From Tenacibaculum adriaticum (GTDB taxonomy: Bacteria > Bacteroidota > Bacteroidia > Flavobacteriales > Flavobacteriaceae): DNA of 64,000 bases. Made by a program: the position numbers and the translations under genes. The notes beneath the pieces were generated by a model. It had not been told where the DNA came from and ran no database searches. It was given only the letters and a program-made list of their open reading frames with translations. The stretch spans positions 186,001 through 250,000 of the forward strand of contig NZ_VNIA01000002.1 of NCBI RefSeq assembly GCF_008124875.1. The letters are read 5' to 3'. Of the stretch, positions 43,914 to 54,095 are shown in pieces (positions within the stretch are counted from its first letter, which is position 1; each line of letters begins with the position of its first letter).

Positions 43914-46910
43914 TTAAAATTGATAATTTACTGATAAACTAAACATAGTACCTAATTGACTAAAATGATAACCATCGTATGTCATTTGAGAATAACGCTG
44001 GTTGAAAGTAATTAAGTTTGATTGTTCTTGAATAGGAGTAATACCGTACCAATTCGGTGTTGTATCATTTATTAGAGCTTGACCAGCTGCATTTTCTGCT
44101 TTGAATTCCCATTCTGGTAATACATTTAATAAATTATTTACGTTCAATGCAATTGTTAATTTATCAGTTGCATTATAATTGATTCCTAAATCAGTCACAA
44201 CTTTAGGTATAAATTCTGTTCTTAAATCACTACTCATACCTTGTTGTTTAAAGGTAGTTTTACCGAAATACGTGTTATTTAAAGATAAGCCGAACTTACC
44301 AATATCATAAGTAGTTCCTAAAATCCACTTTGTTTTTGGTCTAGAAGTGAAAAATAAAGCCTCTTGTGTTTCGTTAACAACAGATTGATCTGCATCAGCA
44401 ACTATTTTAGGGTTTTTAACCTCTCCATCTCTTTCGTTTTGAATAGTATAGTTACCAGATAGATTAAAACCTAATTGACCAGACCCTATAGCAATATCTT
44501 TATAACCTAAAACGACATCTAATCCAGAAGTTTTAGTATCTAAGGCATTAACAAAAAAGCTTAAATCACTTAAATTATTTGCATTTAGTACTTGATCTAA
44601 AGCAGTGTTACCAATACTATTTCCAACAGCATCAGTAGCCGTTTTACCAATTTCTGTACTTAAAACGATTCTATCTTTTACAGCAATATTATAGTAGTCT
44701 ACTGTAAAACTTACATGTTTATTTACTTTCCCTCCAAAACCTACAGTAAAGTTAGTAGATTCTTCTGCATCTAATTTAGGGATTCCTAAAAGTTGTGCTT
44801 GAGATGATACATTATTTATCAATCCACCAACTTGTATTCCTTGTCCTGGCACAAAACTGTATTGGGCTTTTTGTGTATAAATTTGGTGTAATGTTGGTGC
44901 TCTAAATCCTGTTGACAGAGATCCTCTTAAAGTGTATTTATCTGATAACTTATATCTAGAACTTAACTTCCAAACAAAAGTGCTACCAAAATCAGAATAA
45001 TTTTCAGCCCTTGCTGTTCCGCTAACTAAGAAAGCTTTACTAATATCCCAATCTAGACTAAAATATCCACCTAAATTATAACGGCTAAATTTTCCTGAAT
45101 TTTCTGGGCTATTTCCAGCAAAAGAATCGGCACCTCCACCATCGTAAGAACTCAATTCACCTTCAATAATTTCAAAAAGTTCTGATCTAAATTCAGCACC
45201 AAATCCAATACTTACTTTTTCTGAAAGTATTCTAGAAATATCTAGGTTCCCTACGTTATGTGAAAAAGCAGTTCCTCCTGGATCAAAAGAGCGTTTACTG
45301 TTTTCTCTATATAATTCAGATCCTTCTGTTAATTCTCCTGGGTCAACAGTACCATTATTATTTGCATCAATCCATGTTGAAGGGGAATAAACGACATTTC
45401 TATTGTGAGAATTATTTACTTTATACGTTTGTGAATTACCACCTGTTGTAAAACTTACATCAACATTCCAGTCATTTATTTTTGATCTTATACCTAGAGT
45501 AGCATTATAATCACTCAAGTCTCCTTCAAAAGTTGGTACATAACCATCGTAACCACCATCTGTGTTAGGATTACCACCAGGAAAGAAATCAGCTAAATAT
45601 GGCATACTCTCTACAGTTCTCCAATAAGGCGTTCTATAATTAGCATAACTATTTACCTTTTTATATACATAAGCAGCATTAAAATATACTTGTGATTCAT
45701 CACTTACATCATAACCTCCGTTTATAGAAAACTTGGCAGCTGCTGTTTTTGGAGAACCATTTATATTATTTGCATCTGGATTACGACTTAAAAATTCATC
45801 TACAAAAGGTTTCCCTGCTGCATTTCCCGCATTAATAGCTGCTAAATTAGTAGCATATTCTGGAGTGTTCATATAATTATTTTCAAATTCTGCTACAGCT
45901 TGAGGTACAGTAAATCCGGTTAAATCTACTCCTCCCAATGTTCTTCCATCAGCATCTAAATAACTTGAATATGACGTTGGGTTAGTATATACAAAATCAG
46001 CTGCTTCACCATCTGCATTAACAGTACCTGGTCTATTAGATAATGCTACTTTAGAAAAATCAGCAGTATAGTTTATAAACCCCTTATCTTCACCAATTGT
46101 AGTTCCATTATTAATACTAACACCAAGCATTTCACCATCACCTTCACTGGTAATTCCAGATCTAAAAGTAGCAGATCCGTTTTTAGTGTCTTCTTTTAAA
46201 ATAATGTTAATTACACCCGCAATGGCATCTGAACCATATTGAGCAGAAGCTCCATCTCTTAAAACTTGTACTGTTTTAATTGCGTCTGTTGGTATTCCAG
46301 AAATATCAGCACCTGTTTCCCCTCGACCTGGAGAAGTTTGTGTATATAATAAAGCACTTAAATTTTTACGTTTACCATTAACTAATATCAACGTTCTACT
46401 TGGTCCCATATTTCTAATTTCATACGGATCCAATAAAGAAGTAGCATCATTTACTGGTGTTTGTACTGTGTTAAAAGATGGTATTTTGTATTGTAATGCT
46501 TTGTCAAATGTAGCCTGACCAGTTGATTGCAAATCTTTTGAAGATACAATATCTACAGGTAACGGACTACTGGTATTACTCCTTGCAGGTGTTCTAGACC
46601 CAGTAATAACAACTTCTTCTAATTCTAATCCTTCTTTTAAAACAATATTAAAACTAGTTTTTCCGTTTACAGCAATTTCTTGTGTTTCAAAACCAGAGAA
46701 GCTAACAATTAATGTAGCTCCATCTTCAACAGTTAAGCTAAAATTACCATTAAAATCAGATGTTGTACCATTTGTTGTTCCTTTTTCGAGGACATTGGCA
46801 CCTGGTAAAGGCTCGTTACTCGTGTCTTTAATTGTACCTGTTATTTTTGTTTGTGCCCACATAAAACTACTGCACATAGTCAAAAATAATAGAAGTGTAA
46901 GTTTTTTCAT
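43914..46910 (-). CDS. TonB-dependent receptor with carboxypeptidase-like N domain
   Basis: A 998-residue outer-membrane receptor. Signal peptide (KKLTLLLFLTMCSSFMWAQ), then a CarboxypepD_reg-like domain (about 20-100, GTIKDTSNEPLPGANVLEKG), the plug domain (about 110-240, EEVVITGSRTPAR and LRDGASAQYGSDAIAGVINIIL), and a 22-strand barrel ending NYQF. No STN signalling domain and no SusD partner. Paralogue of the adjacent 977-residue receptor (same plug). The substrate is unknown; the plug resembles iron or vitamin receptors rather than SusC. Confidence 0.9.
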   Translation of the reverse strand: MKKLTLLLFLTMCSSFMWAQTKITGTIKDTSNEPLPGANVLEKGTTNGTTSDFNGNFSLTVEDGATLIVSFSGFETQEIAVNGKTSFNIVLKEGLELEEVVITGSRTPARSNTSSPLPVDIVSSKDLQSTGQATFDKALQYKIPSFNTVQTPVNDATSLLDPYEIRNMGPSRTLILVNGKRKNLSALLYTQTSPGRGETGADISGIPTDAIKTVQVLRDGASAQYGSDAIAGVINIILKEDTKNGSATFRSGITSEGDGEMLGVSINNGTTIGEDKGFINYTADFSKVALSNRPGTVNADGEAADFVYTNPTSYSSYLDADGRTLGGVDLTGFTVPQAVAEFENNYMNTPEYATNLAAINAGNAAGKPFVDEFLSRNPDANNINGSPKTAAAKFSINGGYDVSDESQVYFNAAYVYKKVNSYANYRTPYWRTVESMPYLADFFPGGNPNTDGGYDGYVPTFEGDLSDYNATLGIRSKINDWNVDVSFTTGGNSQTYKVNNSHNRNVVYSPSTWIDANNNGTVDPGELTEGSELYRENSKRSFDPGGTAFSHNVGNLDISRILSEKVSIGFGAEFRSELFEIIEGELSSYDGGGADSFAGNSPENSGKFSRYNLGGYFSLDWDISKAFLVSGTARAENYSDFGSTFVWKLSSRYKLSDKYTLRGSLSTGFRAPTLHQIYTQKAQYSFVPGQGIQVGGLINNVSSQAQLLGIPKLDAEESTNFTVGFGGKVNKHVSFTVDYYNIAVKDRIVLSTEIGKTATDAVGNSIGNTALDQVLNANNLSDLSFFVNALDTKTSGLDVVLGYKDIAIGSGQLGFNLSGNYTIQNERDGEVKNPKIVADADQSVVNETQEALFFTSRPKTKWILGTTYDIGKFGLSLNNTYFGKTTFKQQGMSSDLRTEFIPKVVTDLGINYNATDKLTIALNVNNLLNVLPEWEFKAENAAGQALINDTTPNWYGITPIQEQSNLITFNQRYSQMTYDGYHFSQLGTMFSLSVNYQF

Positions 46911-47038
46911 AAATAAGTATTTAATTAATAATAAATTACCTTTCTTAATTGTTTATTTATAACAAAAAAGATTTAAGCTTATATTATTAATAAGATTAGT
47001 TATGAAATTTTATACTCCTTTTATTAACGTTTTTTTAA

Positions 47039-49972
47039 CTAAAACTTAAATTGTAGCTTAGAATAGTAGAATGAGCCACTACTGCCCATTTGAACAGCAT
47101 CCCATAATCCACCACTATCTGTATCATTTCCTTGAATAGTAGGGTAGGTGTTAAATAGGTTGTTAACTCCAATTTGGAAAGTTATATTTTTTGAAATTTT
47201 ATGACCAAAATGTAGATCTAAAGTATATTTAGCTTTATAAAAGTCAGTCGCGGCATTTATTCTTTCTAAAGGAGAATTATTAAAATTAATTAGATCTTCA
47301 CTAATTTGCCAGTCGATTAATTCTACACTACTAAACCTTGTTAAATTAAGATTGATGTTAAACATCTCTTTTTGAAAGTTAGTGTTTAACGTGAATTTAT
47401 GTTTTGGAGCTGAGGCTATTAAAAAATAACGTTCTCTAGTACCAAAAAAAACTTCTTGATTTAAATTTTGATTGTTAATTTTATCAATAGTCATTTCATT
47501 TATATTACCATAAAAACCAATAGATAATTTAGATTTATTGAATTGTTTTTCCCAGTTAGTCTTAAAATCTATTCCGTAGGTTGAAGTATTAACTCCATTT
47601 GCAAAAAATTGTACGTTTTGTATATCTAAATTCAAAGTGGTAGCATCAAAATTACCGCTAAGAATAATTCTGTCTTTTATAGCAATATGATAAGAATCTA
47701 TAGTAATGTTTAAGTTTTTATTCAGATTAAGAGCTAACCCCAAACTATAATTAAAAGCTTTTTCTTCTTTTAATTGATGAATACCAAATTGTTCTGTAAT
47801 AGGATCATTATTGGCAATTAAAAAAGATTCTACAGGTTCATTACCTATATAATTAGTAAATTTTAAATTATAATAAATTTGAGCCAGGGAAGGAGCTCTA
47901 AAACCCGTACTAAAAGAGCTTCTAATATTTGCGTAAGGTAATATTTTAAAACGAGTTGCTAGTTTACTGTTTAAAGTGCTACCAAAATCGCTATAGTGTT
48001 CGTATCGTAGAGCGGTAGCTAGCATCCATTTTTCAGAAAAATCAAATTCACTGTCTAAATAAAAACTAAAATTGGTTCTACTTTCATTCACTTCGTTTGA
48101 AGGAGAATATCCTGGAAAACCTTGTGAGCCTCTTGGTCTTACAACAGAATTTAAGGTTATAAGATCTGATACAGGTGTTAGAGGAGTGACGACATCTCCA
48201 TTTATATCGTAAGATGAATAAGAAGCTTCTTCACCCGAAAAAATTTGATAATTTTCTTTTCGATGCTCTAATCCGAAGGCAATATTCATCCCTTTGAGAA
48301 TATAAGAGAAGTTTTTTTGGAAATCAAGATTTACAGTATTCTGACTTAGTTGATGTCCACCAGCATCAAATTCGGTAGGAGAGTTTTCGAGTAACGTTGC
48401 ATTGAGTGTGTTTTTAATAAAATAATGGAAGTTATTAACACCATAGGTATTACTAAAATCAACATTCCAATTTTTATAATTTCCTTTAATTCCTGCGGAA
48501 ATAGATTTGTCAGAAATATCAGAGGTTATTAAAGGATTAAAACCATTAGGATAAATATCAATCACATTACGCTCACTCTCTTTTTTTCTAGTAAAAGCAA
48601 AAGCTTCTGTATTTCTGTCACTGTATCCTCCATTAGCATAAAATTTAATTTTAGGAGAGATAGGGATTTCTGAATTAAGAAATATGCTATTACTTTTTAA
48701 AGCAGCATCCCCGTAATTTTGCCTTGTGTTAGTTCCTTGCCTAAAAGTATGATCTTTAGATATGATTTCTGTAGAAATGTTGACAAATCCATTTTTTAAA
48801 ATTTTAAGACCATAATTAAGATCTGTTTTATAAGTTAATCCATCTACCCCTTTTTTAGAAGAATCTTTGTTATTACTTGCATTGTAAAAACCGAAGGTTG
48901 TATTTATATCAACAAGATCTGTTGTATCTTTTAATACAAGATTAATCACTCCTGCTATAGCATCAGACCCATATTGAGCAGAAGCCCCGTCTTTTAATAC
49001 TTCAATGCGTTTAATAGCTGAAGTAGGTATGGTATTTAAATCAGTTCCTGAATTTCCTCTTCCCCTTGTTCCATACAAATTAACTAAAGAAGCCTGGTGC
49101 CTACGTTTACCATTAATTAATACTAATGTTTGATCTGGACCTAAGCCTCTGTAACTAGCAGGAACAATATGGTCAGCACCATCTGAACCAGATTGTTTGG
49201 TAGCATTAAACGAAGGAATACTGTATTGTAATAATTGATTTACATCTATTAAATCACTTTTATTGGTCACTTTATTTATATTAACAATATCTGTTGCAAC
49301 TGGAGAGTCTGCTTTTTTTCTATGATTATTTCTAGATCCTATTATTTGGACTTCATCCAACTGAACCCCAGATTTTAAAATAATTTTTAAAAACTCTTTT
49401 TGAGATTTTATTATTTGAGCATCATAACCAATATAAGTAACGGTTATCGGATTGTTTTTGATTAACTTAAGAGTAAAAGAACCATCGTTTGAAGTAGTAG
49501 TACCGTTTTTAGTATCATTTTCTAGAATAGTAGCTCTTTTTAATGGAAAATTCTCTGAAGCTAAAACAATACCTTTTAAAGTAATATAGTTTTCCGTATC
49601 TATTTTCTGCTTTATTCTTGTAGTTGTGGTGTCAATTATAAATTTCTCTTTGTTTTTTGATGCTATATTGGTTTGAGGTTTGTATAATACATAGTAACTA
49701 TTTCCTAAATAATCTATCTCATAAGAAGTGAGCGTTTTGATTTTTTGTATTGAAGCCTGTAAAGAAGTAGTGCTAAAAATAACACTATTGATTTTTTTTC
49801 CTTTTACGATTGTAGGATTGTAAGTAAAAAAAACATCATATTTTTTACTTATAGAATCAAGCGCTTTTGAAAGCAAAACTGTTTTATTTTTCTCTTGACT
49901 GTAAGAAGATGTAAAGAAATACAGAGAAAAAAATAATAATATTTTATGTACAACCGTATTCTTTAAAAACAT
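47039..49972 (-). CDS. TonB-dependent receptor with STN signalling domain
   Basis: A 977-residue outer-membrane receptor. Signal peptide, then an STN domain (about 30-100, SKALDSISKKYDVFFTYNP). A CarboxypepD_reg-like domain (about 130-205) and plug (from LDEVQIIGSRN to DGASAQYGSDAIAGVINLVL) precede the barrel ending LQFKF. The STN domain contacts the anti-sigma factor FecR in the periplasm, and fecR lies 18 bp upstream. This is thus the transducing receptor of the system; the second receptor downstream has lost or never had STN. Confidence 0.92.
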   Translation of the reverse strand: MFLKNTVVHKILLFFSLYFFTSSYSQEKNKTVLLSKALDSISKKYDVFFTYNPTIVKGKKINSVIFSTTSLQASIQKIKTLTSYEIDYLGNSYYVLYKPQTNIASKNKEKFIIDTTTTRIKQKIDTENYITLKGIVLASENFPLKRATILENDTKNGTTTSNDGSFTLKLIKNNPITVTYIGYDAQIIKSQKEFLKIILKSGVQLDEVQIIGSRNNHRKKADSPVATDIVNINKVTNKSDLIDVNQLLQYSIPSFNATKQSGSDGADHIVPASYRGLGPDQTLVLINGKRRHQASLVNLYGTRGRGNSGTDLNTIPTSAIKRIEVLKDGASAQYGSDAIAGVINLVLKDTTDLVDINTTFGFYNASNNKDSSKKGVDGLTYKTDLNYGLKILKNGFVNISTEIISKDHTFRQGTNTRQNYGDAALKSNSIFLNSEIPISPKIKFYANGGYSDRNTEAFAFTRKKESERNVIDIYPNGFNPLITSDISDKSISAGIKGNYKNWNVDFSNTYGVNNFHYFIKNTLNATLLENSPTEFDAGGHQLSQNTVNLDFQKNFSYILKGMNIAFGLEHRKENYQIFSGEEASYSSYDINGDVVTPLTPVSDLITLNSVVRPRGSQGFPGYSPSNEVNESRTNFSFYLDSEFDFSEKWMLATALRYEHYSDFGSTLNSKLATRFKILPYANIRSSFSTGFRAPSLAQIYYNLKFTNYIGNEPVESFLIANNDPITEQFGIHQLKEEKAFNYSLGLALNLNKNLNITIDSYHIAIKDRIILSGNFDATTLNLDIQNVQFFANGVNTSTYGIDFKTNWEKQFNKSKLSIGFYGNINEMTIDKINNQNLNQEVFFGTRERYFLIASAPKHKFTLNTNFQKEMFNINLNLTRFSSVELIDWQISEDLINFNNSPLERINAATDFYKAKYTLDLHFGHKISKNITFQIGVNNLFNTYPTIQGNDTDSGGLWDAVQMGSSGSFYYSKLQFKF

Positions 49973-49990
49973 TAAATGTGGATGTATAAG

Positions 49991-50986
49991 TTATTTGTTA
50001 TAAACCACTAATTTAGTATTTTCTTTTATTATTCTAACATTTGTAGATTTTTCTATTGCTTTTAGACAAATATCAATATTCGTAGTAGGTACGGCTCCTG
50101 TGATTAAAATATTTTTACTTTCAGAGTTCTCATATACGACTTCACAGCCATAAGTTTCCGTTACCTTACTTAATGCCTTATCTAAGGAGTAGTTGTTAAA
50201 AATAAGTTTTCCATCTTTCCATGAGGTTTGTTCTGTTCCTAAAATAGATTTTTTTTCCTCTAAAATTTTATCTTGTTCTGCAGAATACACAATAAAATTA
50301 CCTGGTTTCATTTTCTTAGAAGTACCATTTTTTAATGACAACCAAATATTCCCTTCTTCTAAATATACTTGTGTTTTTTGTTTTTTGGCATTTACATTGA
50401 ATAATGTACCATAAACTTCAACTTCTAAATCGTTCGTTATAACCCAAAATTTAGCATTACTAACTTCTTTTTTATCGACTGTAAAAAAAGCTTCTCCTTT
50501 TAACCAGACCTTTCTGGTTTCCTTTTCATTATATGAGATACTAGAATTAGAATTTAACGTAACTAAACTCCCGTCTTTTAATTTTAAGTCTAATACCTCA
50601 CCATAAGCAGTTTTATAGGTAATCATATTAGGCTTAGTAAAAAAATAAATGCTTATAGACAATAACAACAAAATACTAGCAGCAAGACCAATCCAAGTTT
50701 TATAATTATTTTTTTTGTTATCTATTTGCTGGTTTTTAGAAGCTTTTATTTTTGCTTCTAATTTATTCCACTCAAAATTAATTTTATCTTCAGAAACAGG
50801 TGTGGGTTTAAATTTGATTCCTAATAAAATATCTTTAGCTTCATTGGCAATTTGTTTTTTATCAGGATTGTTTTCTAACCAATAATTCCAAAAAGTAACA
50901 TCTGATAGTTGTTTGTTTAAAGCCCAATTAGAAAATGAAGTGTCATTTAAAAAATCGTGAATAGAATTATAGGTGTTTTTTTTCAT
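49991..50986 (-). CDS. FecR-type anti-sigma factor
   Basis: A 331-residue membrane protein. Cytoplasmic N domain (1-92), one TM helix (about 93-115, TWIGLAASILLLLSISIYFF) and a periplasmic FecR domain with TAYGEVLDLKLKDGSLVTLNSNS and GTLFNVNAKKQKTQVYLEEG. A C-terminal DUF4974-like part ends the chain (NYSLDKALSKVTETYGCEVV). It holds the adjacent ECF sigma factor until the STN receptor is loaded. Confidence 0.92.
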   Translation of the reverse strand: MKKNTYNSIHDFLNDTSFSNWALNKQLSDVTFWNYWLENNPDKKQIANEAKDILLGIKFKPTPVSEDKINFEWNKLEAKIKASKNQQIDNKKNNYKTWIGLAASILLLLSISIYFFTKPNMITYKTAYGEVLDLKLKDGSLVTLNSNSSISYNEKETRKVWLKGEAFFTVDKKEVSNAKFWVITNDLEVEVYGTLFNVNAKKQKTQVYLEEGNIWLSLKNGTSKKMKPGNFIVYSAEQDKILEEKKSILGTEQTSWKDGKLIFNNYSLDKALSKVTETYGCEVVYENSESKNILITGAVPTTNIDICLKAIEKSTNVRIIKENTKLVVYNK

Positions 50987-51090
50987 TTCTTAATTGAGAA
51001 GGGGAGTTTATAAGAATAAGAGCCATATTTATTTATTATACTCTTTTTAAATGCACAAATTTAAGAATTTTACAATTTAACGCAACAAAT

Positions 51091-51660
51091 TTAAGAATTT
51101 AATAATTGTATAATAGCAACATCTTCCCTTAAGTTTTTAATAGCTTTGTGTATGGTGTTATTTACACTTTGGTAGTTTATATCCATTACTTCAGCTATTT
51201 CTGTCGCTTTAAGGTTGCAGTTGTATTTTAAATAGATAACTTCTCGTTGCCTTTTGGGTAGTTTATTAAGTAATTTTGGTAAATTTTGATTTTGAAATGT
51301 TTTAGATTCTTGATGAGTAATTAATTCTTCAGGAGTAAAATGAATATCAATTATATTTTCATTAATATCTCTAACAAAAGTATTTTTTTTAGATTTTTTT
51401 ATAATATGAATAATAAATCGTCTAAAAGAAGAAAATAGGTATGGAGCAATCGTGTTTAAATCACTTAAATTTTCTCGGTGTTCATATATGTATATAAAGA
51501 AATCTTGTAAAGAGTCCTCTGTAATAGTTTCATTTTTTGAGATTTTCAGACCATAATTATACAAAGAAGCATAATACGTCTTGAAAAGGATAGAAAAAGC
51601 TTCTACATTTCCTTTTTTTAAAGAGTCCCATAAAATTTCATCCGATAAGTTTTTCTTCAT
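51091..51660 (-). CDS. ECF sigma factor (FecI-like)
   Basis: A 189-residue sigma-70 family factor. Region 2 is around LYNYGLKISKNETITEDSLQDFFIYIYEH (about 35-63). Region 4 is LPKRQREVIYLKYNCNLKATEIAEVMDINYQSVNNTIHKAI. It should direct RNA polymerase to the receptor genes downstream. Order sigma, anti-sigma, STN receptor, second receptor makes a complete cell-surface signalling unit. Confidence 0.92.
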   Translation of the reverse strand: MKKNLSDEILWDSLKKGNVEAFSILFKTYYASLYNYGLKISKNETITEDSLQDFFIYIYEHRENLSDLNTIAPYLFSSFRRFIIHIIKKSKKNTFVRDINENIIDIHFTPEELITHQESKTFQNQNLPKLLNKLPKRQREVIYLKYNCNLKATEIAEVMDINYQSVNNTIHKAIKNLREDVAIIQLLNS

Positions 51661-51787
51661 TAAAAATAGCTAAAAATATTTCTAAAAGTAATGAAAAATA
51701 ATAAACTCAATAAGAGTAAGGTTAAAAATATCGTTTAAAGGGACAAATCATATAGTAATAATTAAGGTATATTAGAAAGCAAAGCAC

Positions 51788-51795
51788 TATATTTG
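51788..51795 (+). promoter_or_regulatory. -7 box of ychF
   Basis: TATATTTG, a perfect TAnnTTTG match, 20 bp before the ATG at 51816. Confidence 0.5.
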
Positions 51796-51815
51796 CACCG
51801 CTAAAAATTTAATTA

Positions 51816-52907
51816 ATGAAAGCTGGAATTGTAGGATTACCAAACGTAGGAAAATCGACGTTATTTAATTGCTTATCGAATGCGAAAGCACAAAGTGCAA
51901 ACTTTCCGTTTTGTACTATAGAACCAAACTTAGGTGTTGTAAACGTGCCAGATTCGCGTTTAGAAAAGTTAGAAGAATTGGTAAACCCAGAAAGAGTAAT
52001 GCCTGCAACTGTAGAGATTGTAGATATTGCTGGTTTAGTTCGTGGAGCTAGTAAAGGAGAAGGATTAGGAAATCAGTTTTTAGCAAATATTCGTGAAACG
52101 GACGCTATTTTACATGTATTACGTTGTTTTGACAATGACAATATTATTCATGTAGATACTACAATAGATCCGATTCGAGATAAGGAAACAATCGATATTG
52201 AATTACAATTAAAAGATTTAGAAACAGTTCAAAAACGTTTAGAACGTGTAAAAAGAACGGCTAAAACAGGAAATAAAGAAGCGCAAGTAGAATTAGAAAT
52301 TCTTTTAAAAGTAGAAAGTACTTTATTAGAAGGAAAATCTGTACGTGCTATTAGTTTTTCAGAAAAAGAACAAGAGTTTATTAAACCTTTACAGTTTATT
52401 ACAGCAAAACCTGTTTTATATGTATGTAATGTTGACGAAGGATCTGCGGTTTCTGGAAATGCGTATGTAGAAAAGGTAAAAGAAGCAGTAAAAGACGAAA
52501 ATGCTGAAGTTATTGTTTTGGCTGTAGGTACTGAAGCAGATATTACAGAGTTAGAAGATTATGAAGAGCGTCAAATGTTTTTAGCAGATATCGGTTTAGA
52601 AGAAGCTGGTGTTGCACGTTTAATTCGTTCTGCATACAAATTATTAAATTTACAAACTTATTTTACGGCGGGTGTTAAAGAAGTTCGAGCTTGGACCATT
52701 CCTATAGGAGCTACAGCACCACAGGCAGCTGGAGTTATTCATACAGATTTTGAAAAAGGTTTTATTCGTGCTGAAGTAATCTCTTATAATGATTATGTAC
52801 AATTTGGTACAGAAGCAAAAGTAAAAGAAGCTGGTAAAATGCGAGTAGAAGGGAAGGAATATGTAGTCGTAGATGGCGATGTAATGCACTTTAGATTTAA
52901 TGTATAA
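51816..52907 (+). CDS. ychF: Redox-regulated ATPase YchF
   Basis: A 363-residue Obg-family P-loop protein preferring ATP. G1 is GIVGLPNVGKSTLFN, then DIAGLVRGASKGEGLGNQFL (G3), and the NKxE-type G4 is NVDE (YVCNVDEGSAV). The C-terminal TGS domain starts near LQTYFTAGVKEVRAWTIP. It binds ribosomes and affects oxidative stress responses. Single gene with its own promoter and terminator. Confidence 0.97.
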   Translation: MKAGIVGLPNVGKSTLFNCLSNAKAQSANFPFCTIEPNLGVVNVPDSRLEKLEELVNPERVMPATVEIVDIAGLVRGASKGEGLGNQFLANIRETDAILHVLRCFDNDNIIHVDTTIDPIRDKETIDIELQLKDLETVQKRLERVKRTAKTGNKEAQVELEILLKVESTLLEGKSVRAISFSEKEQEFIKPLQFITAKPVLYVCNVDEGSAVSGNAYVEKVKEAVKDENAEVIVLAVGTEADITELEDYEERQMFLADIGLEEAGVARLIRSAYKLLNLQTYFTAGVKEVRAWTIPIGATAPQAAGVIHTDFEKGFIRAEVISYNDYVQFGTEAKVKEAGKMRVEGKEYVVVDGDVMHFRFNV

Positions 52908-52933
52908 AAGCATTTAATTAACATAAAATAGTT

Positions 52934-52966
52934 AGCCCAAATTCATCATGAGTTTGGGCTTTTTTG
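52934..52966 (+). terminator. Terminator of ychF
   Basis: AGCCCAAA (52934-52941) pairs with TTTGGGCT (52953-52960) across an 11-nt loop, followed by TTTTTT, 27 bp after the ychF stop. Confidence 0.8.
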
Positions 52967-52994
52967 TACTTTTAAAATTCAAAAGAAGAAAGAA

Positions 52995-53669
52995 ATGCAA
53001 ATAGAAAAAGCAACACTTCAATATTTAAAAGATTTAAAAGAAAACAATAATCGTGATTGGTTTGCAGAAACTAAACCCAATTTTTTAAAGGCACAAACGA
53101 ATGCTAAAGAATTTTATGCCGCGATTAGAAAAACGCTAGAAAAACACGATACTATAGATAAATTTAAATTATTTAGAATCTATAGAGATGTTCGTTTTTC
53201 TAAAGATAAAACTCCTTACCAACCACATTTTGCAGGGTCTTTTTCTCGATTAGGAAAAGAATTAAGAGGTGGTTATTATTTACGTATTCGTCCGGGAGAA
53301 AGTTTCTTAGCAGGCGGATTTTGGGAACCCAACAAAGAAGATTTATTACGTATTCGAAAAGAAATAGAAATGGATGATGCTAAAATACGTGAAATTTTAA
53401 AAAATAAAAACTATGTACACTATTTTGGAGGTAAATTTGAAGGAGCCGAATTAAAATCAGCTCCAAGAGGGTTTGACAAAACACACCCGGCTGTAGATTT
53501 ATTGAGAAAAAAAGGATTTATAGCGGTACGTAATTTTACAGATAAAGAAGTGTTAGCTCCTGATTTTTTATCTGAAATAGACAAATCATACAAAGCATTA
53601 CGTCCTTTTTTTGACCTAATGAGTGATATTTTAACCACCAACTTAAACGGAGAAAGTTTACTAGATTAA
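52995..53669 (+). CDS. DUF2461 family protein
   Basis: A 224-residue soluble protein of the widespread DUF2461 (TIGR02453) family. Conserved stretches: LKDLKENNNRDWFAETKP, FRIYRDVRFSKDKTPYQPHF, GGYYLRIRPGESFLAGGFW and the late LLRKKGFIAVRNF. No activity is known. Its stop TAA shares a base with the thioesterase ATG (TAATG), so the two are coupled. Confidence 0.9.
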   Translation: MQIEKATLQYLKDLKENNNRDWFAETKPNFLKAQTNAKEFYAAIRKTLEKHDTIDKFKLFRIYRDVRFSKDKTPYQPHFAGSFSRLGKELRGGYYLRIRPGESFLAGGFWEPNKEDLLRIRKEIEMDDAKIREILKNKNYVHYFGGKFEGAELKSAPRGFDKTHPAVDLLRKKGFIAVRNFTDKEVLAPDFLSEIDKSYKALRPFFDLMSDILTTNLNGESLLD

Positions 53670-54064
53670 TGGAAACTACATTTGAATCAACAAGAATTGT
53701 ACAACCCAATGAAATTGATGAGTACAACCACGTAAACAATGTTGTTTATGTACAATGGATACAAGAAATAGCAGATGAACACTGGAAATTTTTAACTAAA
53801 GACATCGAGAAAATAGCATATGTTTGGTTTGTAGTTCGACACGAAATCGATTATAAGAATCAAGCTAAACTAGGTGATTTAATAACGGTTAAAACTTGGG
53901 TTGGTAAAACAGAGGGCGTTAAATCTGTTCGTCATGTAGAAATAAAACGTGGAGAAACTCTCTTAGTAAAATCTGAAACCACTTTTTGCATGCTTCATGC
54001 AAAAACATTAAGGCCAACTCGTATTACAGAAAGTATTTTAAACACATTACTTCCCAAGAAATAA
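53669..54064 (+). CDS. Acyl-CoA thioesterase (hotdog fold, 4HBT/YbgC-like)
   Basis: A 131-residue hotdog protein. NEIDEYNHVNNVVYVQWIQE (about 14-33) contains the Asp/His-Asn catalytic pattern of 4-hydroxybenzoyl-CoA-type thioesterases. Later VRHEIDYKNQAKLGDLI and LVKSETTFCMLHAKTLRPTRI are typical. The acyl substrate is unknown. Translationally coupled to DUF2461. Confidence 0.9.
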   Translation: METTFESTRIVQPNEIDEYNHVNNVVYVQWIQEIADEHWKFLTKDIEKIAYVWFVVRHEIDYKNQAKLGDLITVKTWVGKTEGVKSVRHVEIKRGETLLVKSETTFCMLHAKTLRPTRITESILNTLLPKK

Positions 54065-54067
54065 AAG

Positions 54068-54075
54068 TATCTTTG
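54068..54075 (+). promoter_or_regulatory. -7 box of the DEAD-box helicase gene
   Basis: TATCTTTG matches TAnnTTTG, 20 bp before the ATG at 54096. Confidence 0.5.
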
Positions 54076-54095
54076 CAACTTATTTAAAGAGAAAT

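Noticed and set aside
43914-49972. A polysaccharide utilisation locus, because of two TonB receptors with carboxypeptidase-like domains
   Set aside because: There is no SusD-like gene and no glycoside hydrolase or polysaccharide lyase nearby.
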